Shown here: one piece after another, positions 33,338 through 45,460 of the stretch
Numbering within the stretch: the stretch's first letter is position 1
Layout: each line of letters begins with the position of its first letter
Source: Nemertoderma westbladi
Taxonomy: Eukaryota; Xenacoelomorpha; Nemertodermatida; Nemertodermatidae
Direction: 5' to 3'
Assembly (NCBI GenBank): GCA_032718475.1
Contig: JAUCBJ010009157.1
Span: 62,001-126,000, forward strand
DNA length: 64,000 nt
The notes under the pieces: generated by a model
Databases searched by the model: none
Seen by the model: the letters and a program-made list of their open reading frames with translations, nothing else
Told to the model about the DNA's origin: nothing
Program-made: the position numbers and the translations under genes

Positions 33338-33473
33338 GGTCTTTTTTACAAGACCTAAAGTTTTCTTTTCAGGTCTTTTCGTGTTAGAATTTTTGGATTG
33401 TTTATTGCTAAACAATAAGAAATACCTCCATGTAATTTCTACCAGATTTTCCTTTTTTTCACTAGAGGTATTT
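33338..33473. repeat. Cluster of short hairpins
   Basis: GGTCTT (33338), AAGACCT (33350) and AGGTCTT (33371) can pair in two mutually exclusive ways. ATTGTTTA-TTGC-TAAACAAT lies at 33397-33416. AAATACCTC (33420) pairs with GAGGTATTT (33465). Confidence 0.85.
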
Positions 33474-33639
33474 CAATGTTAATAATATAATTTCACTAAC
33501 GTAAAATAAATATATTTCGCGTATATAAATATATTATTTTTGAATATTAAAGCGCCAACCAAATGCGTACGCGTTACATTGAGTAACAATCACATTAATT
33601 ATCTACAATTATGGATCGTGATTGGATTAAATACTGATT

Positions 33640-34294
33640 GTGGGGCGAGCCTCGAAGTAAGCGAACCATGGGGCGAGCCTCGAAGTAAGCGAACCCTTAC
33701 CATAGAGGTACTATTAACGAGTTGTCTGTCGTCGTCTAATTGTTGATGGTAAAATTCGGGTCATTCCCTGTTCCGTGATGAAATTAATCCAAACTTGGTA
33801 CGTATGTATTATTCCGTGATCAGTTTAGAGAGAATTTGAGGATTGGTCGAAAATCAGACATTCTGTCAGTCAGTAGCAATAGTTTCAGACTTTTGATAAA
33901 AACTAAATGAGTCGAATAAGTAAATATTAAATTTAGAAGAAAAGACATATGAACAAGACGGCGTTTTTTATAATTTTTCGTAAGAACAGACTAAGTCAGT
34001 TCCTCTGTCAGTCCCATACGACTAGAATCGGCATGCTGCATTGCAGCTGCATTTTTAAGAATGCTGTGCCGGCTATCGACAAAATTGCACCGCCACAACT
34101 CCCTATCACCCATGACATTTGTTCGATCTTCCGCATCTTCAAGGCCACTGACCTTTAAGATGCGCCTCAAGAAAGTCATGGGCTGTCCACCATGCTTATT
34201 CACTTATCCAGTCAGTCCTATAAAGCGTATTGTAAATACAAACAAGGTACTCGGATTCCAGCTTTTCCGGTCCCGTGCTGCGCAAAGGCCCCAC
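33640..34294 (+). mobile_element. Dispersed GTGGGGC-ended element, copy C
   Basis: The left end GTGGGGCGAGCCTCGAAGT (33640) is tandemly duplicated at 33671. The right end GTGCTGCGCAAAGGCCCCAC closes at 34294. Inside is AATCCAAACTTGGTACGTATG, which matches the segment near 42166 and 43696 (minus), and a minus-strand LINE 3' fragment (34027-34203). Confidence 0.7.
34027..34203 (-). mobile_element. LINE 3'-end fragment (minus)
   Basis: Encodes the terminal KHGGQPMTFLRRI / NVMGDRELWRC region and ends in the common terminus GCATGCCGATT on the minus strand. It lies inside element copy C. Confidence 0.8.
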
Positions 34295-35243
34295 GACGAA
34301 CGTGTACACTGCACTGTACAGATTGTTTGTTTGTAGTAATATATTTAATTTAATGTGTGATTGTAACGCTTTGGTTGTTGGAGCTCCACCATTAAAAATA
34401 TAAGCAATCACGTGGTTTTATCGAAATGTAGCATCCTTCCGGAATTTTGGAGCCTCAATGTTGAGCCCTTTATCCAATAGGCTTAAGCAATCCATTCCAT
34501 GTTTTATTATTGTGGTGGAGAGGTGGGTGAAAATGCATACAAGAAAAAACCCGAAAAGAAAACTCCAGGTTTGATTGTTTAAATCCTAATTAATAATACA
34601 TATACAATAGTATAAGTACATTTCCACATATATAATATATTAGATGGATTTTTTACTGATTGTCCGAGAGGCTAACCCCCAGTGCCACAGTGCCACAGAG
34701 ATGAGCTAAATTTTAATTTATAATTTTTTCAGATAGAGGAATACATCTGCGTTAAAAGCGCTATCCCGCACTCAGCTCTACACACATTTATACTTAATGT
34801 GTGGCTGTGTATCATGTACCCCCCCCCCCCCCCCCCCCCCCCTCTTCTCTCTCCCTTACACTCGACTCCCAATGATACTCACACCATAGTGTCTCCCAAC
34901 ACCCCTACAGCTTTGCCCAATTAGAACCTTGCAGCATATTATAATCAACCAGGAATTATATAACAAATATGTATAATGATAATAACACTTCAACAATGCC
35001 TGAACTCACTGTATATGTTATTATTGTTCCTATTTACTATTATTTATCAATCGACCAATTAACGTTAATTAACCTTATTCTAAATATTTAATACGTTATT
35101 TGAAAAAGTAGCCATATTCAAAACTCAGTCTGATGATATAAGTTTATTCGAACATCATTTTTTATTTAATATGAATATTTTTTTAACATCAATCGATAGA
35201 ATAAAGTAAATTAAAAAGGACTTATGATCAACGGCAACTCTAA
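34295..35243. other. Intergenic with poly-C run (34819-34842)
   Basis: No gene is seen. There is a 24-C run, then AT-rich sequence leading into the satellite. Confidence 0.55.
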
Positions 35244-35255
35244 ATGAAGCGAAAA

Positions 35256-38200
35256 ATAGGTAGTTACCTAGTAGCCTTGATAGGTAGTTACCTAGTAGCC
35301 TTGATAGGTAGTTACCTAGTAGCCTTGATAGGTAGTTACCTAGTAGCCTTGATAGGTAGTTACCTAGTAGCCTTGATAGGTAGTTACCTAGTAGCCTTGA
35401 TAGGTAGTTACCTAGTAGCCTTGATAGGTAGTTACCTAGTAGCCTTGATAGGTAGTTACCTAGTAGCCTTGATAGGTAGTTACCTAGTAGCCTTGATAGG
35501 TAGTTACCTAGTAGCCTTGATAGGTAGTTACCTAGTAGCCTTGATAGGTAGTTACCTAGTAGCCTTGATAGGTAGTTACCTAGTAGCCTTGATAGGTAGT
35601 TACCTAGTAGCCTTGATAGGTAGTTACCTAGTAGCCTTGATAGGTAGTTACCTAGTAGCCTTGATAGGTAGTTACCTAGTAGCCTTGATAGGTAGTTACC
35701 TAGTAGCCTTGATAGGTAGTTACCTAGTAGCCTTGATAGGTAGTTACCTAGTAGCCTTGATAGGTAGTTACCTAGTAGCCTTGATAGGTAGTTACCTAGT
35801 AGCCTTGATAGGTAGTTACCTAGTAGCCTTGATAGGTAGTTACCTAGTAGCCTTGATAGGTAGTTACCTAGTAGCCTTGATAGGTAGTTACCTAGTAGCC
35901 TTGATAGGTAGTTACCTAGTAGCCTTGATAGGTAGTTACCTAGTAGCCTTGATAGGTAGTTACCTAGTAGCCTTGATAGGTAGTTACCTAGTAGCCTTGA
36001 TAGGTAGTTACCTAGTAGCCTTGATAGGTAGTTACCTAGTAGCCTTGATAGGTAGTTACCTAGTAGCCTTGATAGGTAGTTACCTAGTAGCCTTGATAGG
36101 TAGTTACCTAGTAGCCTTGATAGGTAGTTACCTAGTAGCCTTGATAGGTAGTTACCTAGTAGCCTTGATAGGTAGTTACCTAGTAGCCTTGATAGGTAGT
36201 TACCTAGTAGCCTTGATAGGTAGTTACCTAGTAGCCTTGATAGGTAGTTACCTAGTAGCCTTGATAGGTAGTTACCTAGTAGCCTTGATAGGTAGTTACC
36301 TAGTAGCCTTGATAGGTAGTTACCTAGTAGCCTTGATAGGTAGTTACCTAGTAGCCTTGATAGGTAGTTACCTAGTAGCCTTGATAGGTAGTTACCTAGT
36401 AGCCTTGATAGGTAGTTACCTAGTAGCCTTGATAGGTAGTTACCTAGTAGCCTTGATAGGTAGTTACCTAGTAGCCTTGATAGGTAGTTACCTAGTAGCC
36501 TTGATAGGTAGTTACCTAGTAGCCTTGATAGGTAGTTACCTAGTAGCCTTGATAGGTAGTTACCTAGTAGCCTTGATAGGTAGTTACCTAGTAGCCTTGA
36601 TAGGTAGTTACCTAGTAGCCTTGATAGGTAGTTACCTAGTAGCCTTGATAGGTAGTTACCTAGTAGCCTTGATAGGTAGTTACCTAGTAGCCTTGATAGG
36701 TAGTTACCTAGTAGCCTTGATAGGTAGTTACCTAGTAGCCTTGATAGGTAGTTACCTAGTAGCCTTGATAGGTAGTTACCTAGTAGCCTTGATAGGTAGT
36801 TACCTAGTAGCCTTGATAGGTAGTTACCTAGTAGCCTTGATAGGTAGTTACCTAGTAGCCTTGATAGGTAGTTACCTAGTAGCCTTGATAGGTAGTTACC
36901 TAGTAGCCTTGATAGGTAGTTACCTAGTAGCCTTGATAGGTAGTTACCTAGTAGCCTTGATAGGTAGTTACCTAGTAGCCTTGATAGGTAGTTACCTAGT
37001 AGCCTTGATAGGTAGTTACCTAGTAGCCTTGATAGGTAGTTACCTAGTAGCCTTGATAGGTAGTTACCTAGTAGCCTTGATAGGTAGTTACCTAGTAGCC
37101 TTGATAGGTAGTTACCTAGTAGCCTTGATAGGTAGTTACCTAGTAGCCTTGATAGGTAGTTACCTAGTAGCCTTGATAGGTAGTTACCTAGTAGCCTTGA
37201 TAGGTAGTTACCTAGTAGCCTTGATAGGTAGTTACCTAGTAGCCTTGATAGGTAGTTACCTAGTAGCCTTGATAGGTAGTTACCTAGTAGCCTTGATAGG
37301 TAGTTACCTAGTAGCCTTGATAGGTAGTTACCTAGTAGCCTTGATAGGTAGTTACCTAGTAGCCTTGATAGGTAGTTACCTAGTAGCCTTGATAGGTAGT
37401 TACCTAGTAGCCTTGATAGGTAGTTACCTAGTAGCCTTGATAGGTAGTTACCTAGTAGCCTTGATAGGTAGTTACCTAGTAGCCTTGATAGGTAGTTACC
37501 TAGTAGCCTTGATAGGTAGTTACCTAGTAGCCTTGATAGGTAGTTACCTAGTAGCCTTGATAGGTAGTTACCTAGTAGCCTTGATAGGTAGTTACCTAGT
37601 AGCCTTGATAGGTAGTTACCTAGTAGCCTTGATAGGTAGTTACCTAGTAGCCTTGATAGGTAGTTACCTAGTAGCCTTGATAGGTAGTTACCTAGTAGCC
37701 TTGATAGGTAGTTACCTAGTAGCCTTGATAGGTAGTTACCTAGTAGCCTTGATAGGTAGTTACCTAGTAGCCTTGATAGGTAGTTACCTAGTAGCCTTGA
37801 TAGGTAGTTACCTAGTAGCCTTGATAGGTAGTTACCTAGTAGCCTTGATAGGTAGTTACCTAGTAGCCTTGATAGGTAGTTACCTAGTAGCCTTGATAGG
37901 TAGTTACCTAGTAGCCTTGATAGGTAGTTACCTAGTAGCCTTGATAGGTAGTTACCTAGTAGCCTTGATAGGTAGTTACCTAGTAGCCTTGATAGGTAGT
38001 TACCTAGTAGCCTTGATAGGTAGTTACCTAGTAGCCTTGATAGGTAGTTACCTAGTAGCCTTGATAGGTAGTTACCTAGTNNNNNNNNNNNNNNNNNNNN
38101 NNNNNNNNNNNNNNNNNNNNNNNNNNNNNNNNNNNNNNNNNNNNNNNNNNNNNNNNNNNNNNNNNNNNNNNNNNNNNNNNGCCTTGATAGGTAGTTACCT

Positions 38201-38568
38201 AGTAGCCTTGATAGGTAGTTACCTAGTAACCTTGATAGGTAGTTACCTAGTAGCCTTGATAGGTAGTTACCTAGTAGCCTTGATAGGTAGTTACCTAGTA
38301 GCCTTGATAGGTAGTTACCTAGTAACCTTGATAGGTAGTTACCTAGTAACCTTGATAGGTAGTTACCTAGTAACCTTGATAGGTAGTTACCTAGTAGCCT
38401 TGATAGGTAGTTACCTAGTAACCTTGATAGGTAGTTACCTAGTAGCCTTGATAGGTAGTTACCTAGTAGCCTTGATAGGTAGTTACCTAGTAACCTTGAT
38501 AGGTAGTTCCTAGTAGCCTTGATAGGTAGTTACCTAGTAGCCTTGATAGGTAGTTACCTAGTAACCTT
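35256..38568 (+). repeat. 24-bp satellite (GGTAGTTACC...CCTTGATA), >130 copies
   Basis: About 117 identical copies of a 24-bp unit precede an assembly gap, and about 16 follow it. Copies right of the gap include a GTAACC variant and one 1-bp deletion (38508-38510). The unit contains near-palindromic GGTAGTTACC and the pair ACCTA...TAGGT. The period is eight codons, so one frame stays open for over 1,000 codons from an ATG at 35244; I read this as a by-product of the repeat. Confidence 0.98.
38081..38180. other. Assembly gap (100 N)
   Basis: Exactly 100 N within the 24-bp satellite. The array length is therefore unknown, and the true size may be much larger. Confidence 0.99.
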
Positions 38569-39032
38569 AAGGTAACTATAGTTACCAAGTTAATATACAA
38601 TTCATCCCTTTTCTGGGGAAAATCTACACAAAGATTACCAGCAAAATAATACTGTAACCTGTTCTATTGACCTTAATTTATTGTTTTGGTTAGAATAAGG
38701 TGGCACTGTAACCTCCTGCTACCATTAGACGAGATATTAATTCACCGAGATGGCATTTGCGTCCAGTTTCCCCTCTGTCTCACCAACATGTATATTGTAG
38801 CCGTTGTCGTTGTCAATTGTAATTAATAATTATTAAATTAACATCATTGATGAAAACACTTGGTACTCATGTAGCCTCACCAAGGTATCATATCCTTGTC
38901 CTATTAAATTTAACTAACTTAAAATGTATTCATTATCAACCACGGGCGCAGTTAAAAAAAGGTAGCGATTTTCAAAGAAACCTTTTCTTAAACATATAAA
39001 AATAATTTATTTCTGACTTTTTAGGCCTTGTT
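38569..39032. other. Intergenic; poly-G-family relic
   Basis: 38590-38720 matches the TTTATTGTTTTGGTTAG family (CATCCCTTTTCTGGGGAAAA, TGTAACCTGTTCTATTGACC). No gene. Confidence 0.55.
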
Positions 39033-39355
39033 TGTTTATGATCTGTAGACTGATGGCTTAGTTTTTAACTCTACGTCGTTTATAACTAACTATATGCATT
39101 CTCGATAGGTCATTTCAAGTTCGCGAATAATTAGTCTGTTTATGATCTGTAGACTGATGGCTTAGTTTTTAACTCTACGTCGTTTATAACTAACTATATG
39201 CATTCTCGATAGGTCATTTCAAGTTCGCGAATAATTAGTCTGTTTATGATCTGTAGACTGATGGCTTAGTTTTTAACTTTAAGACTTCTAAGTCGTTTAT
39301 AACTAACTATTATGCATTCTCGATAGGTCATTTCAAGTTCGCGAATAATTAGTCT
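39033..39355 (+). repeat. 104-bp tandem repeat, three copies
   Basis: TGTTTATGATCTGTAGACTG starts at 39033, 39137 and 39241. The third copy has a small insertion (TTTAAGACTTCTA). Confidence 0.95.
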
Positions 39356-40700
39356 CTGATAACAAAAAAAATAACACAAAGACTAAAATATTCTATTGTT
39401 TGGTTTCACGCAAGGGTGAATGATTTGGCACAATAATAGCCACTAGGAACAAAACACATCCATGTGTTTGAATTAATTAAACGACTTGATGCAAGTAATG
39501 AAACTCAAGGGTGTATGGTAACCCCACCGCCGTCTCGCAGTATAACACTATACGGTCCTTGAAATTAAAGGTGCTTTGAAGAAAACAGCATGAATTATAA
39601 CTGTACGTAACTAAATTAATTATAAAATCACTACATTTTAATGAGTTTAAACTACTATTGAGTTAAACTACTCTAAAGTCGTTTGTCTTAGAAAAACGGC
39701 ATATGTTGGGTTAAAGTAATGCCAAATAATAGTCTTCTTGAAGGCAATATGCCTTCTTGTAACGTAATACCGAGTGCTAATTACTATATATGATTAAGAA
39801 TTTGATACCATAGGAGTTTTATTCAAAATGACAGTGGATTGATATGTAGAGCAATTGGTTGAAGTTAGATTTCCAGTCTATATGCATTAACAAGTAGGGT
39901 GACATGTGATATAGATGGGAGAATGCTGAAATAATTACTGTTTGGTAAATGTCAAATGTTTATTATTCAAGCTGAATTTAGTAATTACCATTACCCATAG
40001 GAGGAAAATACTATGTTATTCTATGCTATGCTATTGTTTCCATGTGATGTTTTTTTGAATGAAATAATACTTGGTCAATTTGTGTAGTCAGTTATATAAA
40101 CTCACAGGAAATCGGTGGGGTTACAAGGAGTGATGTACGGCTTTTCTCATAGTCGCCAAATGTATTTATTCCGCCATGCATTACACGACTGTACCAATTT
40201 GAAATAAATTATTAAAAGAATTAAAAAAAAAAGTATTCATTAATAAAACTAAAAACTCGATTGGATCTACTTAAAAGAAACATAAATATTTGGAGAAGCG
40301 ACATTTTTTCGCCAAAGAGTGTGGCTTTTATTTTGTAGAATGGAAATGGATTATGTTTTGTTAAATAACAGTAATGTGCGCAATGCCAATATTCATGGTG
40401 CTGTAATATATTCCACATGTGGTCCAACTCTTTAATTAATTTATTATTTTCTTTATTTATTCGAATCTTATATCTTTCCTCAGTGTAATTTATACCGGTA
40501 CTTTATACCGATCTACAAACAGCTCAGGTCCATTTAATGTATTCATAACGGGAACACGTTACTTGTATTTTGTGTCTTTTCATCCTATATAATGTAGTAG
40601 TATATCATGATGCTACAGGTACTGTATGACCGTGTTTCATTTTATCCACCATTATTACTTTATCTTTTTAATATTAGCCCAGTAAAAGTAGTGAACACGT
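39356..40700. other. Intergenic, no gene seen
   Basis: AT-rich, with short chance ORFs only. Confidence 0.5.
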
Positions 40701-40702
40701 TC

Positions 40703-42119
40703 GTGGGGCCTTCGCGCAGCACGAGGCCCAGTTATGAGATACAAATTAAAATTGTGCGACTGTATCACAAAATCAGGTTATGAGAGATTAACCCACACCA
40801 CCAATTAATCAAAGAAAGGGGGACAGTACGTGTTCACCCCTTTTAATCTGCACCCCCCCCCCCTCCCCCCACCCACCAATACATAACCGCGACATCTACC
40901 ACCCACGGAAGGGTAGCACGAACTTATTTCCAAACGCACGTTCAATATGCAAAGCCAGGTGGTTTATAGGAATATAATCAATGCAGTACTCGTCTTCATT
41001 ATAAGCCTCTTTGCGTTCGACCTGTTTTGTATTAAAATATATTTATTAAACGCAGGCTGACGCTCTTTATAATAATAATACCTAGGGATGCCAGCTTCCA
41101 GACTTTCAATCTTTACTGCCGCGCAAACCCCGCAGAGGAAGTTTTGGTTTGAGAGATCAAGCCCATCGGCAATTGGTGTTTCAATTTCGGTCCAGGAACT
41201 CTGACAATGGCAGATGGGAGCATTCAATCTTAGCTGTGGTCCATTCCCGTGGTTTCGGCTTCCTTTTCTTCGTCCCAATGACAGATTATTCTGAAGACGT
41301 TCGATTCGCTTTCAGTTTATTGTTGGCGTTTGTGTTTTGAAGTTGTATTCGAGTGGACAGTCGCGCCGGTTTCGAGGTAACCATACCGACCTGTGATAAG
41401 CGTTGGTTTTGTTGAGTGACCGGTATTCATCTTCTCTCACCTCTTCAATGTCAGATGTTGCAAATACTGATAACACGAATAACGGTATATATTTCAATAC
41501 TTGTCAATAGTAATATATATAATTTAGATAACTATTTTATATCTGTAGGCCTACTGTTGAGCAAACTCTACATAAATTCAAACCTGTGTATCGCCGGTAG
41601 TGCTGTTGCTGTGCAAGTGCTGAAGTGCTAGTTGCCACCGGTCAGCCGGTACCGGTAGTAGGGTGGTACCTACGGTGCGCACTACAACGGCAGTACAGCA
41701 ATACGGTGTACCGTGCCAATGACTGAATGATTAGCGGTAACTCTAACTATCTAAACTATTATATTATTATTACCGGTGCCGGTACTGGGCTAATTAGGCC
41801 TAAACTATAATCACCGCAAGGGTTGCCGGGCCATGTTTAATTAGATTACATGATATGGCATGTCTGCAGTGTATGGTACCGGCTGACCAGTATTGCAGTA
41901 TTGACTGATTGCAGGATTCTCGATTCAGGGATTGAGTACAGCCTGACAGTACCGGTACATGCAGATTGGCCGACAGCAACGCCCAATGTATTGCAAAATT
42001 TGTCAGAAACCCAGCTGATTTATCCTACAGTAATAATAATTTAACGCATTTTAATTTTGGATAAATAAATTTATTATAACTGCAATAACAGTTACACTGA
42101 TGCTGCACGAAGGCCCCAC
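40703..42119 (-). mobile_element. TIR element unit 1 (~1.4 kb), zinc-finger frame inside
   Basis: Bounded by inverted repeats GTGGGGCCTTCGCGCAGCA (40703) and TGCTGCACGAAGGCCCCAC (ending 42119). A 140-bp spacer then leads into a second direct copy at 42267. It contains a C run (40854-40862), a minus-strand decayed reading frame (40964-41497) and an ACCGGT-rich segment (41630-41960). No transposase, so non-autonomous. No clear target duplication. Confidence 0.75.
40964..41497 (-). pseudogene. Decayed C2-C2 zinc-finger frame, copy 1
   Basis: Homologous to 42526-43050. It keeps the NLS-like KKRKPKPRE region and the Cys-x2-Cys ... Cys-x2-Cys region, but it has an in-frame stop after the SSE codons, an insertion in the N-terminal part (CATACCGA on plus near 41382) and a 7-bp insertion just before the first Cys pair (near 41213 on plus). 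No intact product. Confidence 0.55.
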
Positions 42120-42266
42120 GCAAATTCTACTTGGAAAATTTTCAAACTTTTGCCAAACAACATGTGTACCAAGTTTGGATAGATTTCATCAAGGATTGGC
42201 CGAGTTATTAACGTTTAAAATAAAATACTGAAAAAAAACGCGACAGAACGACAGAACGACACGTTC

Positions 42267-43649
42267 GTGGGGCCTTCGCGCAGCACGAGGCCCAGTTATG
42301 AGATACAAATTAAAATTGTGCGACTGTATCACAAAATCAGGTTATGAGAGATTAACCCACACCACCAATTAATCAAAGAAAGGGGGACAGTACGTGTTCA
42401 CCCCTTTTAATCTGCACCCCCCCCCCCCCCCATCCCCCCAATACATAACCGCGACATCTACCACCCACGGAAGGGTAGCACGAACTTATTTCCAAACGCA
42501 CGTTCAATATGCAAAGCCAGGTGGTTTATAGGAATATAATCAATGCAGTACTCGTCTTCATTATAAGCCTCTTTGCGTTCGACCTGTTTTGTATTAAAAT
42601 ATATTTATTAAACGCAGGCTGACGCTCTTTATAATAATAATACCTAGGGATGCCAGCTTCCAGACTTTCAATCTTTACTGCCGCGCAAACCCCGCAGAGG
42701 AAGTTTTGGTTTGAGAGATCAAGCCCATCGGCAATTGGTGTTTCAATTTCGGTCCAGGAACTCTGACAATGGGAGCATTAAATCTTAGCTGTGGTCCATT
42801 CCCGTGGTTTCGGCTTCCTTTTCTTCGTCCCAATGACAGATTCTTCTGAAGACGTTCGATTCGCTTTCAGTTTATTATTGGCGTTTGTGTTTTGAAGTTG
42901 TATTCGAGTGGACAGTCGCGCCGGTTTCGAGGTAACCTGTGATAAGCGTTGGTTTTGTTGAGTGCCGGTATTCCAGTATTCATCTTCTCTCACCTCTTCA
43001 ATGTCAGATGTTGCAAATACTGATAACACGAATAACGGTATATATTTCAATACTTGTCAATAGTAATATAGATAATTTAGATAACTATTTTATATCTGTA
43101 CTGTTGAGCAAACTCTACATAAATTCCAACCTGTGTATCGCCAGTAGTGCTGTTGCTGTGCAACAGTGCAAGTGCTGAAGTGCTAGTTGCCACCGGTCAG
43201 CCGGTACCGGTAGTAGGGTGGTACCTACGGTGCGCACTACAACGGCAGTACAGCAATACGGTGTACCGTGCCAATGACTGAATGATTAGCGGTAACTATC
43301 TAAACTATTATATTATTATTACCGGTACTGGGCTAATTAGGCCTAAACTATAATCACCGCAAGGATTGCCGGGGCCATGTTTAATTAGATTACATGATAT
43401 GGCATGTCTGCAGTGTATGGTACCGACTGACCAGTATTGCAGTATTGACTGATTGCAGAATTCTCGATTCAGGGATTGAGTACAGCCTGACAGTACCGGT
43501 ACACATGGTACATAGATGTATTGCAAAATTTGTCAGAAACCCAGCTGATTTATCCTACAGTAATAATAATTTAACGCATTTTAATTTTGGATAAATTAAT
43601 TTATTATAACTGCAATAACAGTTACACTGCTGCTGCACGAAGGCCCCAC
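42267..43649 (-). mobile_element. TIR element unit 2 (~1.4 kb)
   Basis: Direct duplicate of 40703-42119 with the same inverted ends (GTGGGGCCTTCGCGCAGCA at 42267; right end closing at 43649). Differences are small indels and substitutions. The duplicated segment runs 40695-42260 and 42259-43790, including a shared 140-bp spacer ending CGACAGAACGACAGAACGAC. Confidence 0.78.
42526..43050 (-). pseudogene. Decayed C2-C2 zinc-finger frame, copy 2
   Basis: A single minus-strand frame of about 174 codons is interrupted by one TAA at 42778, where copy 1 has GAA. The order is an acidic segment (SDIEEVREDEY), a Q/N/T-rich stretch, a basic KKRKPKPRE, then Cys-x2-Cys, 23 residues, Cys-x2-Cys, and a YYYYKERQ tail. 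There is no ATG; the frame opens just after TTATTCGTGTTATCAG, a plausible 3' splice site. It resembles a captured terminal exon of a host nuclear protein; the family is not recognised. Confidence 0.55.
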
Positions 43650-43855
43650 GCAAATTCTACTTGGAAAATTTTCAAACTTTTGCCAAACAACATGTGTACC
43701 AAGTTTGGATAGATTTCATCAAGGATTGGCCGAGTTATTAACGTTTAAAATAAAATACTGAAAAAAAACGCGACAGAACGACAGAACGACAGGTTGATTA
43801 ATGGTACCCCTACGCTAAGGCTCACTCACTTCGTGGCTCGCCCCACATTGATATC
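43650..43855 (-). mobile_element. Left-end segment of the GTGGGGC element family
   Basis: On the minus strand it starts GTGGGGCGAGCCACGAAGTG and continues with GCCTTAGCGTAGGGGTACC, like copy A, then AATCCAAACTTGGTACAC-like text, like copy C. The TIR units at 40703-43649 appear to be inserted in, or part of, this larger element. Confidence 0.6.
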
Positions 43856-45440
43856 AGTTAAGTTAGGGATTGTAATCTTGTTTTGGAAGCTCATCAGATT
43901 ATTGGAGCTGGTACGCTGAATGTTTGAATATTTGCTTTTTTTTCCAGACTAGTTCCCAGACACTATTATCATATCTGCTGGGAATAATTATTTTTCATCA
44001 CAAGCTGATCTTCATTGGTATTTTGCATACGAAATTGGTCAGAGGGTGTCATTTCTTAAAACATTGGCTTTGATGTTCAATATTTAAAAATGTACAAATA
44101 TTATTATTATTAATTATTAATTATTAAAATTAAATATTATTATTAGACATATTTTAAACGCATTTTATTGACAGTAATTGGCACATATTTATTTAATGAC
44201 ACTTTGGAGATGTCATTTTGCATTAAATTCAAAAGTTCAGCACAAAATTTATATTTTAAGAACTATTACGTTGTGATTTCGACAACTATGCATTACAAGG
44301 GAGGTATGGTATGAAGGAAGTCGATTACTTTGGTAACAGTTTTAGTTTTGGTTGGGGGTGTTCCAGAACTGTGTGTCATCAGCCATCCATCTTTAATAAT
44401 TGCAACATCATAGTCTTCCAATGTTTGTGGGGGTGTGTGTGTCGGGGTATGTCTGTGTTCGTCAGAAGCCATAAGTGTCGGAAACCAATAATAAATGACA
44501 AATGATTACAAATCAATGTGGATATCTTGCAGGTCTGCTGAACAAAAGCTCCCATACCTGATCGCCTCCAGACGCGAAGGCCGCAGACTCGTTTTATTTA
44601 ACGCTAAATAAAAATCATTATTATCATCGCCATCTACAGGTATAGCTATTATTTTACTGTTATCTTTGGAGCTGTGGTTTCATTTCCTGTGCCTTTATTA
44701 CTATTTATTTATTGTCTACCAAAAAAAGTTGAGATTAGTATAATATCGTGAATTATTTTAATATTGAAATTGATTAATCTAATCATGGTTCTGTGACTGT
44801 TCCATGCAGTCACCCTTGTTTACTTTACAACTTGAGATGTAAAATACGAAACAGGGGGGTGGGGGGACTGGACGCAACCCCCCCCCCCCCCCCCCCCCCC
44901 CTATCTGATCGACCGACTGATATGTACAGTCGGAATAATTGTAAAAACTAGGTGTGATTTCTGCTTGTGAAGCCAAGCTTTAATTGCTGTTTAATTTCTT
45001 CTTTTAAATTAAATATGTTGGTGATAAAGATAAATTATTCATTATTCGTTTGATGCCTTCGAGTGCAACTGTAAGCTATTTTAAAAATTAGTCAATAATA
45101 ATTACTCTTGAGTGTGAAATCGGATTAGCTAATAATTTCTACATGGCTTGCCCTTGAGTCAGATTGACACATGCCACTCAAAATGTAAAAATCACATTAT
45201 TAGTAGTTGAGGCTAGCTGGAATGTTACAATTACAGTGTGTTGTATGATCGCCTCATTAATAAAAAACACAGCAGAACTGACGATCCATACACCCTGACA
45301 TTCCATTTGTTAATTTTACACCCGTAAGTGTATACCTACATACATATTTATAGCCTTAAACAAACATTGCTCTTAGAAGGTTCTCTCTACAAATTAGCTG
45401 CTATCGCTGTGAGTTTCTCAAGCAATAATTTTGTTATGAA
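43856..45440. other. Upstream region of the receptor gene; no other gene
   Basis: Includes a poly-C run (44878-44901) preceded by a short G-rich stretch (44854-44866). No promoter elements could be assigned confidently to the receptor exon at 45461. Confidence 0.5.
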
Positions 45441-45460
45441 TTATTAATGTGTTACCCGTA

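Noticed and set aside
35244-38513. A >1,000-codon open frame of GSYLVALI repeats
   Set aside because: A 24-bp repeat without a stop in one frame is automatically open; it has no unique coding sequence, is broken by a 1-bp deletion and spans an assembly gap.
41312-41497. Small secreted protein starting LKYIPLFVLSVFA
   Set aside because: The frame opens with TTG, not ATG, and the hydrophobic start overlaps the likely splice acceptor; the two copies diverge in frame downstream.
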